This document shows, in pieces, positions 1-9,499 of a DNA stretch of 64,000 nt. Source of the stretch: Reichenbachiella ulvae (GTDB taxonomy: Bacteria > Bacteroidota > Bacteroidia > Cytophagales > Cyclobacteriaceae). The notes under the pieces were generated by a model. That model saw only the letters and a list, made by a program, of their open reading frames with translations, did not search any database and was not told the origin of the DNA. Numbering within the stretch: the first letter of the stretch is position 1; the number at the start of each line of letters is the position of its first letter. The stretch spans positions 248,001 to 312,000 of the forward strand of contig NZ_JAOYOD010000001.1 of assembly GCF_025833875.1 (NCBI RefSeq). Reading direction: 5' to 3'. Made by a program: the position numbers and the translations under genes.

Positions 1-1286
1 GCTGGCCATTGTTGTCTTTAATCCCCGCAGAGAATTTACAGTCCAACGGAAAGAAAGGCCTATCAGCAGAATATTTTCCTAATGCCAACTGGGAAGGTAA
101 ACCTTCAATCAGTCGAGTGGATGAGCAAATTGATTTTGTTTGGATGAAAGAGAAACCGATCAAGGAAATGGTTTCCGACACATTTACTGTGCGATGGAGT
201 GGGAAATTGATAGCCCCTGAATCAGCCAAATACCGTATCGGTTTCCGTGCATGCAACAATGCCAAGGTATTCATAGATGGAGAGAAGAAGATCGACTTCA
301 ATGATGACCACAAGCCTGTAATGAAATATTATGATATGGATTTGAAAGAAGGTCAGGCTTATGAGATTCAGATCGACTATTACAATTTTCATACAGATCC
401 ACAGGCACAGCTGCTTTGGGCCAAGCTGGATGAAGATCTTTTGACTCCAGCTAAGCAAATAGCCAGCGAATCAGATGTCGTGGTATTGTGTCTGGGACTG
501 ACACCAGATATCGAAGGAGAGGAAATGCCTGTAGTACTGGAAGGATTTGATTCTGGTGATAGATCGGACATCGTACTACCTGCGGCGCAAAGAAAACTGC
601 TCAATGAAATCGTTCAGATCGGTAAACCAACCATAGTGGTATTGATGAATGGTAGTGCTGTAGCGGTGAATGAAGCGGCTGCAAAAGTTCCAGCTATTTT
701 GGAAGCCTGGTATCCTGGGGAATTTGGAGGTGAGGCCATTGCAGATGTGCTCTTTGGTGACTACAACCCTGGAGGGAAGCTGCCTGTTACCTTTTATCAA
801 TCTGTAGATGATCTTCCTGACTTCAAATCATATGATATGAGCAACCGAACCTATAAGTATTTTGAGGGGACGCCACTGTTTCCATTCGGTCATGGGCTTA
901 GCTATAGCAGCTTTAGCTATGAAGATGTGAAGGTTTCTGAAACTTCGGCGGGTGAAAATATGACTGTCAGCGCCACATTGAGCAATACAGGAGCTATGGC
1001 TGGTGACGAAGTGGTTCAGGTTTATGTCTCGCACAAAGAGAACAATCCAGATGCCGCAATTAGAACATTGGTGGCCTTCGAAAGAGTCCACTTAGGTGCG
1101 GGAGAAAGCAAGGAGGTAAGCTTCGAAATACCTGCCGAACGATATGCAGATATCGATGAAGATGGAAAGAGAATCAAGGAATCAACTCGCCTTCGATTGA
1201 GTGTTGGAGGAAAGCAGCCAGGAATGGAAGGTTTGGCTGATGCAGCGACTACCTCAGTAGTCACTATGGATGTAGAAATCAAATAG
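1..1286 (+). CDS. Glycoside hydrolase family 3 beta-glucosidase/beta-xylosidase with PA14 insert (5' end outside window)
   Basis: The reading frame is open to the left edge, so only the C-terminal ~427 residues are visible and the N-terminal TIM barrel with the nucleophile Asp lies outside. The visible part starts with a PA14 domain (about residues 15-145 of the visible frame, including LSAEYFPN and FTVRWSGKL), which in GH3 enzymes is inserted into the C-terminal alpha/beta domain. That domain follows (VVVLCLGLTPDIEGEEMP, GGKLPVTFY, PFGHGLSYSSF), with EGEE as the likely acid/base region, and a fibronectin-III-like domain ends the protein. Enzymes of this build remove terminal glucose or xylose from oligosaccharides in the periplasm. 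It precedes a SusC/SusD pair on the same strand, so it is probably part of that utilisation locus. Glucosidase versus xylosidase cannot be decided here. A terminator-like hairpin follows the stop codon. Confidence 0.9.
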   Translation, partial: WPLLSLIPAENLQSNGKKGLSAEYFPNANWEGKPSISRVDEQIDFVWMKEKPIKEMVSDTFTVRWSGKLIAPESAKYRIGFRACNNAKVFIDGEKKIDFNDDHKPVMKYYDMDLKEGQAYEIQIDYYNFHTDPQAQLLWAKLDEDLLTPAKQIASESDVVVLCLGLTPDIEGEEMPVVLEGFDSGDRSDIVLPAAQRKLLNEIVQIGKPTIVVLMNGSAVAVNEAAAKVPAILEAWYPGEFGGEAIADVLFGDYNPGGKLPVTFYQSVDDLPDFKSYDMSNRTYKYFEGTPLFPFGHGLSYSSFSYEDVKVSETSAGENMTVSATLSNTGAMAGDEVVQVYVSHKENNPDAAIRTLVAFERVHLGAGESKEVSFEIPAERYADIDEDGKRIKESTRLRLSVGGKQPGMEGLADAATTSVVTMDVEIK

Positions 1287-1292
1287 AAAGAG

Positions 1293-1326
1293 GGCAGGAA
1301 CCAGTCGCAATGGTTCCTGCCGTTTT
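1293..1326 (+). terminator. Rho-independent terminator after GH3 gene
   Basis: A perfect 11-bp stem (GGCAGGAACCA at 1293-1303 and TGGTTCCTGCC at 1311-1321) with a 7-nt loop is followed by GTTTTC. It lies 7 nt after the GH3 stop and separates that gene from the downstream susC, so the pair probably has its own promoter in 1327-1380. That stretch also carries two tandem 10-mers beginning GAATTCG at 1331 and 1341. Confidence 0.75.
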
Positions 1327-1380
1327 CACCGAATTCGGATGAATTCGATTACTATTTTATATAACTAAATACAAACTATT

Positions 1381-4300
1381 ATGAAAAAACGATTACTAGA
1401 GACGACCGGAAGGAAATCCTTCTCCGTTGTTTTGATGCAATGTTTGCTGGTGATGTTTTGTCTTCAGGCTACTGCCTGGACGGCAAATGCCGCATCAGCT
1501 GATGTTACGGTCAGTGGGACAATTACTGATCAGACAGATGGGTCACCTTTGCCAGGTGTAAATGTGCTAGTGAAAGGAACAAGTACTGGTACAGTATCTG
1601 ATTTGGACGGCAATTATTCCATCAATGTTGACGAAGCTGGAACTTTGGTTTTTAGCTTTATTGGATATGTCACTACAGAGGTGCAGGTAGCTGGACGATC
1701 AACTATCGATGTTTCTTTGGATTTAGATGTTCAATCATTAGAGGAAGTTGTGGTGGTTGGATACGGTACGCAGGAGCGTGCTAAAGTTACTGGTGCGATT
1801 GCTACTGTAGAATCAGAAAAAATTACTCAGGTTCCTGTTCTATCTGCAGATCAAGCACTTCAGGGAAGAGTACCTGGTGTAACTGTAACTAGTGCTGGTG
1901 CTCCTGGTACGAGTCCAAGAGTTCAGATTCGTGGATTGGGAACAACAGGTGACAATGCACCATTGGTTGTAGTTGACGGAGTGATAGTCGGTGGATTAGC
2001 AGATATTAATCCTAATGATATCGAATCTATTAACGTATTAAAAGATGCTTCTACTACATCGATTTTCGGTGCATTAGGTGCAAACGGTGTGATTATGGTT
2101 ACCACTAAAAGAGGTGTAGCTGGTAAAACACGGGTTGAGTTTGATGCTTATTCTGGTATTCAAAAAGTAACCAATCGTTATGACTTGATGAATAAAGAAG
2201 AATACCTGCAGTACATGGATATGTGGGGAGCTGGATCTGGAAGAGTTGATGATCCTCAGTATGCGGATTTGATAAATCATGACACTGATTGGCAAGATGA
2301 AATTTATCAAACTGGTACTATGCAAAGTTATAACCTTGCCATTTCTGGTGGTTCTGAATCTGCAGATTTTCGTATTGGTGCAGGCTATATCGATCAAGAA
2401 GGTGTGCTTTTGAACACGGGTTCAGATCGTTTCAATTTCAGAGCCAACAGTAATTATCGTTTAGGGAAGTTCAAGTTTGGAGAATCACTACAGGTGGCTT
2501 TTACAGAAACACTTCCAGAAAATAACGATGGTGGTCGTTCTGCTTTAGAGCATGCGATTAAAATGCCTCCTTATTTTGATGTTTATAACGAAAACAATCT
2601 GGGTGGATACCAAGGTACGGATAGTCCACTAGATGGTCAAGACGCGGCTAACCCGGTTAGGGTTTTGAATAATCCAGAGAGGAATCAAAAAAGAACCAAT
2701 ATTGTTGGTAATTTTTATGGTGAAGTGGAATTGATAGAAGGTCTTACATTGAAAGGCCAAGTAGGGTTAGATTATTTTTCTTTCATTAATGCTTATCACA
2801 CGCCTTCTTATTTTACTGGATCAAACGCACAGGCCTTTGCTATCAATGAAAGGTATTCTGGTGAGACTAGTCGAGTAATGCTTTCTGGTTCGCTGAATTA
2901 TACAAAATCTTTCGGTAACCATACTGTATCGGCACTCGGGGTAGCTGAAAAAATCGCGGAAAAAAATACAAGATTGAATACTTATAGTACCAATTCTATT
3001 ACTGATGATATCAAGGAGTTGTCAAATAATGATCAAAACATCAGTTCAAATACATCTGAGTATAATAAGTATGGCTTCTTGGGTAGATTGAACTATGACT
3101 ATTTAGGTAAATACCTACTAGCTGGATCTTACCGATTTGATGGTTCATCAAGATTGGGTCCTGACGACAAATGGGGTGCCTTTTACTCTGTTGCTGGGGG
3201 ATGGGTAGTTTCTGAGGAAGCTTTCTTTCCAGATGTTGATGCGATCAGTAACTTGAAATTTAGAGCTAGTTATGGTACAGTTGGTAATGATAGGATTCCC
3301 AACTATCAATATGCAGCTACGATTGTAAGTGGAGCTTACAACTATACTTTCAGAGATCAAGGGGGAGGAGAATTTCTTGCTGCTGGGTCAACTGCAGGAA
3401 CAGTTGCCAATCCAGAATTGAGATGGGAAGAGACAGCTATGACTAATTTTGGTCTTGACTTAGGACTATTCAATGATCAAGTTACTTTGTCTGCTGAGTA
3501 TTACAACAATGTGAGTGATGGACTTTTGGTTACTCAGTCTTTCGCACCTTCTACTGTAGCGCATTCTGCTGACGTTTCTAAAAATGCGGGAGAAGTACAA
3601 GTAGATGGTTTTGAATTCAACTTGGGTTACAACGATAGTGAGGGAGACTTCCAGTGGTCTGCTAATTTAAATGTTAGTACGACTAATAATGTTGTAAACG
3701 CTTTTGGTGGACAAGAAAGGTATCAAGCCAATTTTGAAGGAGCCAACTTACAAAGAATTAAGGAGGGTGAATCCATTAATCACTTCTTTGGTTATGAGGT
3801 TGATGGTATTTTTCAATCTGCTGACGAGGTTACAAATGCACCAGATCAATCAGGAATTGGTGGAGCTACTATGCCTGGAGATATTAGATACAAGGATCTT
3901 TCTGGTCCTGATGGTACACCTGATGGCGTGATAGATAGCTATGACCAAGTGGTAATTGGTAATCCAATCCCTGATGTGAATATGGGCCTCTCTATTGATG
4001 CTTTTTATAAAGGGTTTGATTTTAACATCTTCATCAATGGTATGTATGGTAATGAAGTATATAACACCAATGTGTGGGATTTGACAGGAGTTCAGAGACT
4101 TTTTAATGCGAGTCCTGATGCATTGAATGCTTGGACACCAACAAACACAGATACGGATGTTCCACGCTTGACTGCTGAAGGACAAAACTTAGTGCCTTCT
4201 ACTAGATTTATTGAAGACGGTTCTTTTACTAGATTGAAGAACATCACTTTGGGATATACTTTGCCAAACACGATGTTCAATGGCATATTTTCTAAAGCCA

Positions 4301-4470
4301 GAATTTATGTAAGTGCACAGAACTTGATCACAATCACAGATTATAGTGGACTAGATCCTGAAGTGGGTTATTCTCCACTGGGAGGTAATAGTGCTCAAGA
4401 ACTAGGTGTCGATAGAGGTAATTATCCATTACCAAAGTCATTCATAGGCGGTATTCAATTACACTTTTAA
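1381..4470 (+). CDS. SusC/RagA-family TonB-dependent outer-membrane receptor
   Basis: This 1029-residue protein would import oligosaccharides across the outer membrane with energy from TonB-ExbBD, capped by the SusD lipoprotein encoded next. Visible parts in order: a signal peptide (about 1-38, with the hydrophobic stretch VVLMQCLLVMFCLQATA), a carboxypeptidase-D-regulatory-like beta-sandwich (about 42-120, VSGTITDQTDGSPLPGVNV), the SusC signature EEVVVVGYGTQ, a plug domain (about 130-240, QIRGLGTT and PLVVVDGVIVGG), and a long beta-barrel ending in the aromatic C-terminus IQLHF. Length and order match the family. The ATG at 1381 gives a normal signal peptide. The gene is 11 nt upstream of susD and clearly cotranscribed with it. 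Substrate is not readable from sequence; the neighbouring GH3 suggests a beta-linked glucan or xylan fragment. Confidence 0.96.
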   Translation: MKKRLLETTGRKSFSVVLMQCLLVMFCLQATAWTANAASADVTVSGTITDQTDGSPLPGVNVLVKGTSTGTVSDLDGNYSINVDEAGTLVFSFIGYVTTEVQVAGRSTIDVSLDLDVQSLEEVVVVGYGTQERAKVTGAIATVESEKITQVPVLSADQALQGRVPGVTVTSAGAPGTSPRVQIRGLGTTGDNAPLVVVDGVIVGGLADINPNDIESINVLKDASTTSIFGALGANGVIMVTTKRGVAGKTRVEFDAYSGIQKVTNRYDLMNKEEYLQYMDMWGAGSGRVDDPQYADLINHDTDWQDEIYQTGTMQSYNLAISGGSESADFRIGAGYIDQEGVLLNTGSDRFNFRANSNYRLGKFKFGESLQVAFTETLPENNDGGRSALEHAIKMPPYFDVYNENNLGGYQGTDSPLDGQDAANPVRVLNNPERNQKRTNIVGNFYGEVELIEGLTLKGQVGLDYFSFINAYHTPSYFTGSNAQAFAINERYSGETSRVMLSGSLNYTKSFGNHTVSALGVAEKIAEKNTRLNTYSTNSITDDIKELSNNDQNISSNTSEYNKYGFLGRLNYDYLGKYLLAGSYRFDGSSRLGPDDKWGAFYSVAGGWVVSEEAFFPDVDAISNLKFRASYGTVGNDRIPNYQYAATIVSGAYNYTFRDQGGGEFLAAGSTAGTVANPELRWEETAMTNFGLDLGLFNDQVTLSAEYYNNVSDGLLVTQSFAPSTVAHSADVSKNAGEVQVDGFEFNLGYNDSEGDFQWSANLNVSTTNNVVNAFGGQERYQANFEGANLQRIKEGESINHFFGYEVDGIFQSADEVTNAPDQSGIGGATMPGDIRYKDLSGPDGTPDGVIDSYDQVVIGNPIPDVNMGLSIDAFYKGFDFNIFINGMYGNEVYNTNVWDLTGVQRLFNASPDALNAWTPTNTDTDVPRLTAEGQNLVPSTRFIEDGSFTRLKNITLGYTLPNTMFNGIFSKARIYVSAQNLITITDYSGLDPEVGYSPLGGNSAQELGVDRGNYPLPKSFIGGIQLHF

Positions 4471-4481
4471 TTTGAATTAAT

Positions 4482-5945
4482 ATGAAAAGTTTAAAATATA
4501 TATATATCCTAATCACAGGAGCAATTTTCAATGTCTCTTGTAGTTTTGATGATCTTCAGCTGAAAAATCCGAACGATTTGACAGATGAAACTTTCTTTAA
4601 GAAAGAGGAGCAATTGCAATCTGCAGTTGATGCTATTTATGCCAATCTTCAAACAAGAGGATTGTACAATAGACACATGTTTTTCATGAATGATCTCATG
4701 TCTCAGGAATGTACAGGCAATCCGCAGCTAGAAGCTGATAAGTCGATTTACCCAACTTATTCGTTAAGTGCAGATCATGGTCCAACTTTTATGTATTGGG
4801 ACAATTGTTACCGTGGTATCAATAAGGCGAATTTTGTTATAAACAACGAGGACAAATTCGAAAATGTAACAGATGCTTCTAAGAATAGAGCAATAGGAGA
4901 GGCCAAATTTATGCGTGCTTATTACTATTTTCTTTTGGTGAATAAATTTGGTGGGGTTCCGATTAATTTAGGGCCTTCAGAAGGTGAGCCAAGATCTACA
5001 GCTGCGCAAGTTTTTGATCAAATTATTTCAGATTTGACTGATGCAGCTGGTTTGTTACCGACTAAGGATAATACAGACCTTGGGCGCGCGACTCAGGGAG
5101 CTGCTTACGCTTTGTTGGGTAAAGCATATTTGTATACGGAACAATGGCAACCCGCAGTAGATGCATTTGAGAATGTAACCGGCTATAGCTTGGTAGCAGA
5201 TCATTATGATAACTACTTGGAGGAGACTGAGTACAATGATGAATCTATATTTGAAGTAAGTTTTTCGGCTACATTTGGCAATGCGGATCAATGGGGTTCT
5301 ATAGGTGATGGAATAAATGAAGTCAGCGTTAGAGGTCAGGAATATGGCTGGAATGATTGGTTCAATGTTTATCCAAGTGATTGGCTGTTGAACGAATTCG
5401 AAACTGGTGATCCTAGATATGTATCTACTTTTTATTCAAATGGTGAAACTTTTAATAATGGAACCATGACAGTTGCAATTCCTTTAGGTAGAACTGCCGC
5501 TTGGAAAAAGTACCAAAACTATTACAAGCAGGAGAATGAAAACATGGCTTCAGGAATTAATTTCCGTGTAATTAGATATGCTGATGTATTGTTGATGCAG
5601 GCTGAGGCTGAGAATGAGTTAGGTAACTCTGCTGAAGCGATAGCTTTATTGAATCAAGTAAGAGACAGAGTTGGCATGCCTAATTATGGTACTGCTGCAA
5701 TGGACGCTACTTATCCAGTAGGAAACCAACAGCAAATCTTTAATGCCATTGTGCATGAAAGATGTGTCGAATTGGCTGGAGAGCAAGTGAGATTCAATGA
5801 TATCGTACGATGGGGTATGGCTGCAACAGAATATGCAGGTACTGGTTTTAGAGAGGGAATTAGTGAATTGATACCAATTCCTAATCAAGAAATAATTAAT
5901 AATGCCAATTTGACAAAAGCTGATCAAAATCCTGGTTATAATTAA
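4482..5945 (+). CDS. SusD/RagB-family nutrient-binding lipoprotein
   Basis: A 487-residue surface lipoprotein partner of the preceding SusC. The N-terminus has a signal peptide with the lipobox NVSC (Cys20). The body shows SusD features: an N-terminal helical segment (PNDLTDETFFKKEEQLQSAVDAIYANL), TPR-like helices (GEAKFMRAYYYFLLVNKFGGVPI, whose FMRAYYYF-type motif is highly characteristic), and the C-terminal signature VIRYADVLLMQAEAENELG followed by AIALLNQVRDR and ERCVELAGEQVRFNDIVRWG. It binds the ligand and acts as the lid of the SusC transporter. The intergenic gap to susC is 11 nt, and a strong terminator follows the stop, so susC-susD is a two-gene transcript. Confidence 0.96.
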   Translation: MKSLKYIYILITGAIFNVSCSFDDLQLKNPNDLTDETFFKKEEQLQSAVDAIYANLQTRGLYNRHMFFMNDLMSQECTGNPQLEADKSIYPTYSLSADHGPTFMYWDNCYRGINKANFVINNEDKFENVTDASKNRAIGEAKFMRAYYYFLLVNKFGGVPINLGPSEGEPRSTAAQVFDQIISDLTDAAGLLPTKDNTDLGRATQGAAYALLGKAYLYTEQWQPAVDAFENVTGYSLVADHYDNYLEETEYNDESIFEVSFSATFGNADQWGSIGDGINEVSVRGQEYGWNDWFNVYPSDWLLNEFETGDPRYVSTFYSNGETFNNGTMTVAIPLGRTAAWKKYQNYYKQENENMASGINFRVIRYADVLLMQAEAENELGNSAEAIALLNQVRDRVGMPNYGTAAMDATYPVGNQQQIFNAIVHERCVELAGEQVRFNDIVRWGMAATEYAGTGFREGISELIPIPNQEIINNANLTKADQNPGYN

Positions 5946-5956
5946 TAAAGATTAAT

Positions 5957-5989
5957 AAAAGAGTGAAGGTCTAACCTTCACTCTTTTTT
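5957..5989 (+). terminator. Strong rho-independent terminator after susD
   Basis: AAAAGAGTGAAGGT (5957-5970), a 3-nt loop CTA, and ACCTTCACTC (5974-5983) followed by six T residues form a 10-bp GC-containing stem, extended by A-T pairs, with a U-tract. It ends the susC-susD transcript. Confidence 0.9.
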
Positions 5990-6014
5990 GTGTTAAAATA
6001 TTTTTAGAGATTTG

Positions 6015-6050
6015 AAGAATACTCCAGCTTTTATTGGAGTATTCTTTGTT
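6015..6050 (+). terminator. Second hairpin, directly upstream of the FG-GAP lipoprotein gene
   Basis: A perfect 12-bp inverted repeat (AAGAATACTCCA at 6015-6026 and TGGAGTATTCTT at 6035-6046) with an 8-nt loop is followed by TGTT. It lies only 26 bp after the first terminator and 23 bp before the ATG at 6073. It may be a back-up terminator or a 5'-leader structure of the next gene. It makes the TTG at 6034, which sits in its loop, an unlikely start codon. Confidence 0.55.
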
Positions 6051-6072
6051 TAGTTATGTGAAGGTATTAGTT

Positions 6073-9000
6073 ATGAGAGAAGGATTACTTAAGGTTTTAT
6101 GTGCATTGTTAGTGGTATTATTTGGATCTTGTCAAAAAGAAACATCGCCTGATTCTAATTCAGAAACACAATACCTTTCGCTACCTCCGGTTAAAACGGG
6201 AATTGATTTTACCAATCTGCTGACTGAAACTGAAGAAGTCAATTATTTTACCTATCCCTATATCTATATGGGTGGTGGTGTAGCTATTGGCGATATCAAC
6301 AACGACGGGCTTCAGGATTTATACTTCACAGCGAACATGGGCGATAATAAGCTCTACCTCAACAAGGGAGGAATGAAATTTGAAGACATAACTGAGCAGG
6401 CTGGTGTAGGAGGTGATGAGCGATGGGATACAGGAGTTACCATGGCAGATGTCAATGGTGATGGTTGGATGGATATCTATGTATCCGTATCTGGCAAATG
6501 GGCTTCAAACAAGAATCTACTTTACATCAACAATGGTGATATGACTTTCACCGAACAGGCAGAGGCTTACGGAATAGCCGATGCGGGTCGTAGTACTCAG
6601 GGTACATTCTTTGACTATGACAATGATGGTGATCTTGATCTATATGTGGCCAATTATCCAGCCACCAAGTTTGACTCTCCTAATTTTGTTTATAGTACCC
6701 ACATGAAGATTGCCAAACATCAAACAAGCAATCACCTCTACCGCAACGATGGAGGAAAATTTACCGATGTTACCGAGGAAGCAGGCGTTCAAAGTTACAG
6801 TTTGTCACTAAGTGCAACTATTGGTGATTTTGACCAAAATGGTTTTCAGGACATTTATGTGTCCAATGATTTTGCCTCACCTGATTTTTTCTATTTTAAT
6901 CAGGGAGATGGCACATTCTTAGAAAAAATTAAAGAAACAACCAGACACACGGCCTATTATGGTATGGGTGTAGATGTGGCTGATTTCAACAATGATGGTT
7001 TGTTGGATATTTGTCAGGTGGATATGGCACCTGCCGACAATTTTAGATCCAAGGCCAATATGGCGAGCATGAATCCACCTAAGTTTCATGATATGATAGC
7101 CAAAGGCTTGCATTATCAATACATGGAAAATGCCTTGCAGCTCAACCATGGGATTATGGACAATGGATTGCCGATATTTGGGGACGTTTCTAGAATGACT
7201 GGAACAGCTTTGACAGACTGGAGCTGGTCACCCTTGTTTTTGGATATGGACAATGATGGTGACAAGGATTTGCATATCACCAATGGGTCGAGAAGAGACA
7301 TCAATAACAAAGACTATTTCAATCAGTTCGAGAAAAAATACTTTCCAGATGAAAAAAAGCCAACTCCATTGGAGATGACCTTGAATATGCCCACTTCTAA
7401 AATAAAGAATAATGCTTACTTGAATAATGGTTCACTCCGTTTCGAGGATGTAGCTACTCGTGCCGGTCTAGATTTTGAGGGCTATTCGAATGGTTCTGCC
7501 TATGCTGATTTGGACAATGATGGGGATTTGGATTTGGTTGTTAATAATATCGATGACCCAGCATCCATCTATCAAAATTCAGGGGCTAAAGGGAATTATC
7601 TGAGAATACAACTATTGGGTCCTAAAGGCAATCCAACTGCAATAGGAGCTAAAGTAAAGCTCTATCAAAATGATAAAATCCAATATGCTGAGAATCATGC
7701 GACTCGTGGCTTCCAATCTGCCTCTGAGCAAATGGTTCATTTTGGGATTGGAGATAATCAGCAAGTGGACAAGGTGGAGGTAACCTGGCTGGATGGAAAA
7801 GTCAGCATACTTGAAAACGTATCTGCTAATCAATTGATAAAATTGAAATATCAAGAGGCACAATTAGCCTCTGAAAAGTTGAGTACAAAACCAAATCCGA
7901 TTTTTACGAAATCTGATATTTTGGACTTCAAGCATAAAGAAAATCAGTTTGATGATTTTCAGTTTGAGGTTTTATTGCCTCATGCCAACTCTAAATTCGG
8001 CCCTTGCATGGCGACAGGAGATTTAAACAATGATGGTTGGGATGATCTATTTATTGGAGGGTCAGCCGGGTTTTTAAGTTCTATTTATGTGCAAGATGGT
8101 AATGGGGGATTTGTAAAGCGAACGGTTCCTACAATAGAAAAAGACAGCCTTTATGAAGATATGGGTGCGCTCATATTTGATGCCAATGGAGATGGTTTCA
8201 TGGATCTATATGTCGTCAGTGGAGGCAATGAATACGAAAAAGGAAGCGAATGGTATCAGGATAGATTGTATATTTCTGATGCTAATGGTAATTGGGTTCG
8301 ATCAAATGACGGTCTTCCTAACATGACGGTCTCTGGTTCCAAAGTGAAGCCTTTCGATTTTGATCAGGATGGAGATTTGGATCTTTTGGTAGGGGGCAGA
8401 TTAGTGCCTCGTACCTATCCGGATCCTGCCAAAACTACTTTGCTAAGAAATGATAGCGAGTCGGGTCAAGTGATATTTACGGATGTCACTTCCGAGTGGG
8501 CTTCTGATTTGACTTCTCTAGGTTTGGTTACTGATTTTGTATGGGTTGATTTTGATAAGGATGGTCAGCAAGATATAGTATTGGTGGGAGAGTGGATGCC
8601 AGTGACCTATCTGAAAAGGGAAGGTGATCAGTTTGTTGATCAAACTGAAAAATATGGAGACCCTAAGGCTTTAGGCTGGTTCTACTCAATATTGGCTGAA
8701 GATATGGATGATGACGGAGATGTTGATTTAGTAGCGGGTAATTTGGGAACCAATTATAAGTATCAGGCCTCTGAGGAAGAGACTTTTGATATCTATACAG
8801 ATGATTTTGATGAAAATGGTCATCATGATATAGTTTTAGGTTACTACAGTGAGGGTACCCAGTTCCCAGTAAGAGGGCGTCAATGTTCTTCCGAGCAGAT
8901 TCCTGCAATTAAAAAGAAATTTGAAAACTATAACAGCTTTGCTTCGGCCTCCTTGGGAGAAATCTACAATGACAAGGAATTAAAAACAGCTCGGATTCAC

Positions 9001-9381
9001 TATCAGGTACCTTCTTTTGCCTCGGTCTACCTGAGCAATGAAGGCGAGGAGGGTTTTAAATCCCACCTCTTACCAGACAAAGTTCAGTTGTCATCAGTCA
9101 ATTCCATATTGTGTGATGATTATGATGGAGATGGAAAGAAGGATCTGCTCATGGCTGGCAACTTGTATGCATCTGAGGTCGAGACCAAAAGAAATGATGC
9201 CTCGGTTGGTATGCTGTTGAAAGGTGATGGTGCTGGATCATTTACCCCATTAGCTTATAAGAGTTCTGGTTTTGCGACAAGTGGTGATTCCAAGTCTTTA
9301 GCCTCTATCAATACACCGAAGGGTCAAATGGTAATAGTTGTAAATAATAATGATCAATTGGACCTTTTTATCAAGAACTAA
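6073..9381 (+). CDS. FG-GAP/VCBS repeat lipoprotein with ASPIC/UnbV domain (CRTAC1-like)
   Basis: A 1102-residue lipoprotein. The ATG at 6073 is chosen because it gives a proper lipoprotein signal (hydrophobic CALLVVLF, then GSC with Cys20); the longer TTG-initiated frame begins inside a hairpin. The protein is built from about fourteen FG-GAP/VCBS blades, each with a calcium-binding DxDxDGxxD-type loop (for example DINNDGLQDLY, DYDNDGDLDLY, DFDQDGDLDLL). These form two beta-propellers separated by an ASPIC/UnbV domain at about residues 505-565 (LRIQLLGPKGNPTAIGAKVKLY). Proteins of this type are cell-surface and often lie beside SusC/SusD pairs, probably binding carbohydrate or protein ligands; no enzyme activity is established. 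It follows the susCD pair but is separated from it by two hairpins, so it is probably transcribed on its own. Confidence 0.9.
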   Translation: MREGLLKVLCALLVVLFGSCQKETSPDSNSETQYLSLPPVKTGIDFTNLLTETEEVNYFTYPYIYMGGGVAIGDINNDGLQDLYFTANMGDNKLYLNKGGMKFEDITEQAGVGGDERWDTGVTMADVNGDGWMDIYVSVSGKWASNKNLLYINNGDMTFTEQAEAYGIADAGRSTQGTFFDYDNDGDLDLYVANYPATKFDSPNFVYSTHMKIAKHQTSNHLYRNDGGKFTDVTEEAGVQSYSLSLSATIGDFDQNGFQDIYVSNDFASPDFFYFNQGDGTFLEKIKETTRHTAYYGMGVDVADFNNDGLLDICQVDMAPADNFRSKANMASMNPPKFHDMIAKGLHYQYMENALQLNHGIMDNGLPIFGDVSRMTGTALTDWSWSPLFLDMDNDGDKDLHITNGSRRDINNKDYFNQFEKKYFPDEKKPTPLEMTLNMPTSKIKNNAYLNNGSLRFEDVATRAGLDFEGYSNGSAYADLDNDGDLDLVVNNIDDPASIYQNSGAKGNYLRIQLLGPKGNPTAIGAKVKLYQNDKIQYAENHATRGFQSASEQMVHFGIGDNQQVDKVEVTWLDGKVSILENVSANQLIKLKYQEAQLASEKLSTKPNPIFTKSDILDFKHKENQFDDFQFEVLLPHANSKFGPCMATGDLNNDGWDDLFIGGSAGFLSSIYVQDGNGGFVKRTVPTIEKDSLYEDMGALIFDANGDGFMDLYVVSGGNEYEKGSEWYQDRLYISDANGNWVRSNDGLPNMTVSGSKVKPFDFDQDGDLDLLVGGRLVPRTYPDPAKTTLLRNDSESGQVIFTDVTSEWASDLTSLGLVTDFVWVDFDKDGQQDIVLVGEWMPVTYLKREGDQFVDQTEKYGDPKALGWFYSILAEDMDDDGDVDLVAGNLGTNYKYQASEEETFDIYTDDFDENGHHDIVLGYYSEGTQFPVRGRQCSSEQIPAIKKKFENYNSFASASLGEIYNDKELKTARIHYQVPSFASVYLSNEGEEGFKSHLLPDKVQLSSVNSILCDDYDGDGKKDLLMAGNLYASEVETKRNDASVGMLLKGDGAGSFTPLAYKSSGFATSGDSKSLASINTPKGQMVIVVNNNDQLDLFIKN

Positions 9382-9430
9382 TGTGGCTGTAAATGCTACA
9401 AAGATTAATGCTTGTAATAAGTGTGATTCT

Positions 9431-9499
9431 CAGTCCCTATAGAAATCTATTTTTTGCGAAGAGGGTGAAAGTTGATTTCTTGGGACTGTTTATTTTTTT
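9431..9499 (+). terminator. Branched terminator between convergent genes
   Basis: CAGTCCC (9431-9437) pairs with GGGACTG (9482-9488) and, inside it, GAAATC (9442-9447) pairs with GATTTC (9474-9479). TTTATTTTTTT follows. It would terminate the FG-GAP gene on the plus strand. Its right edge overlaps the stop codon of the convergent gene. Confidence 0.6.
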
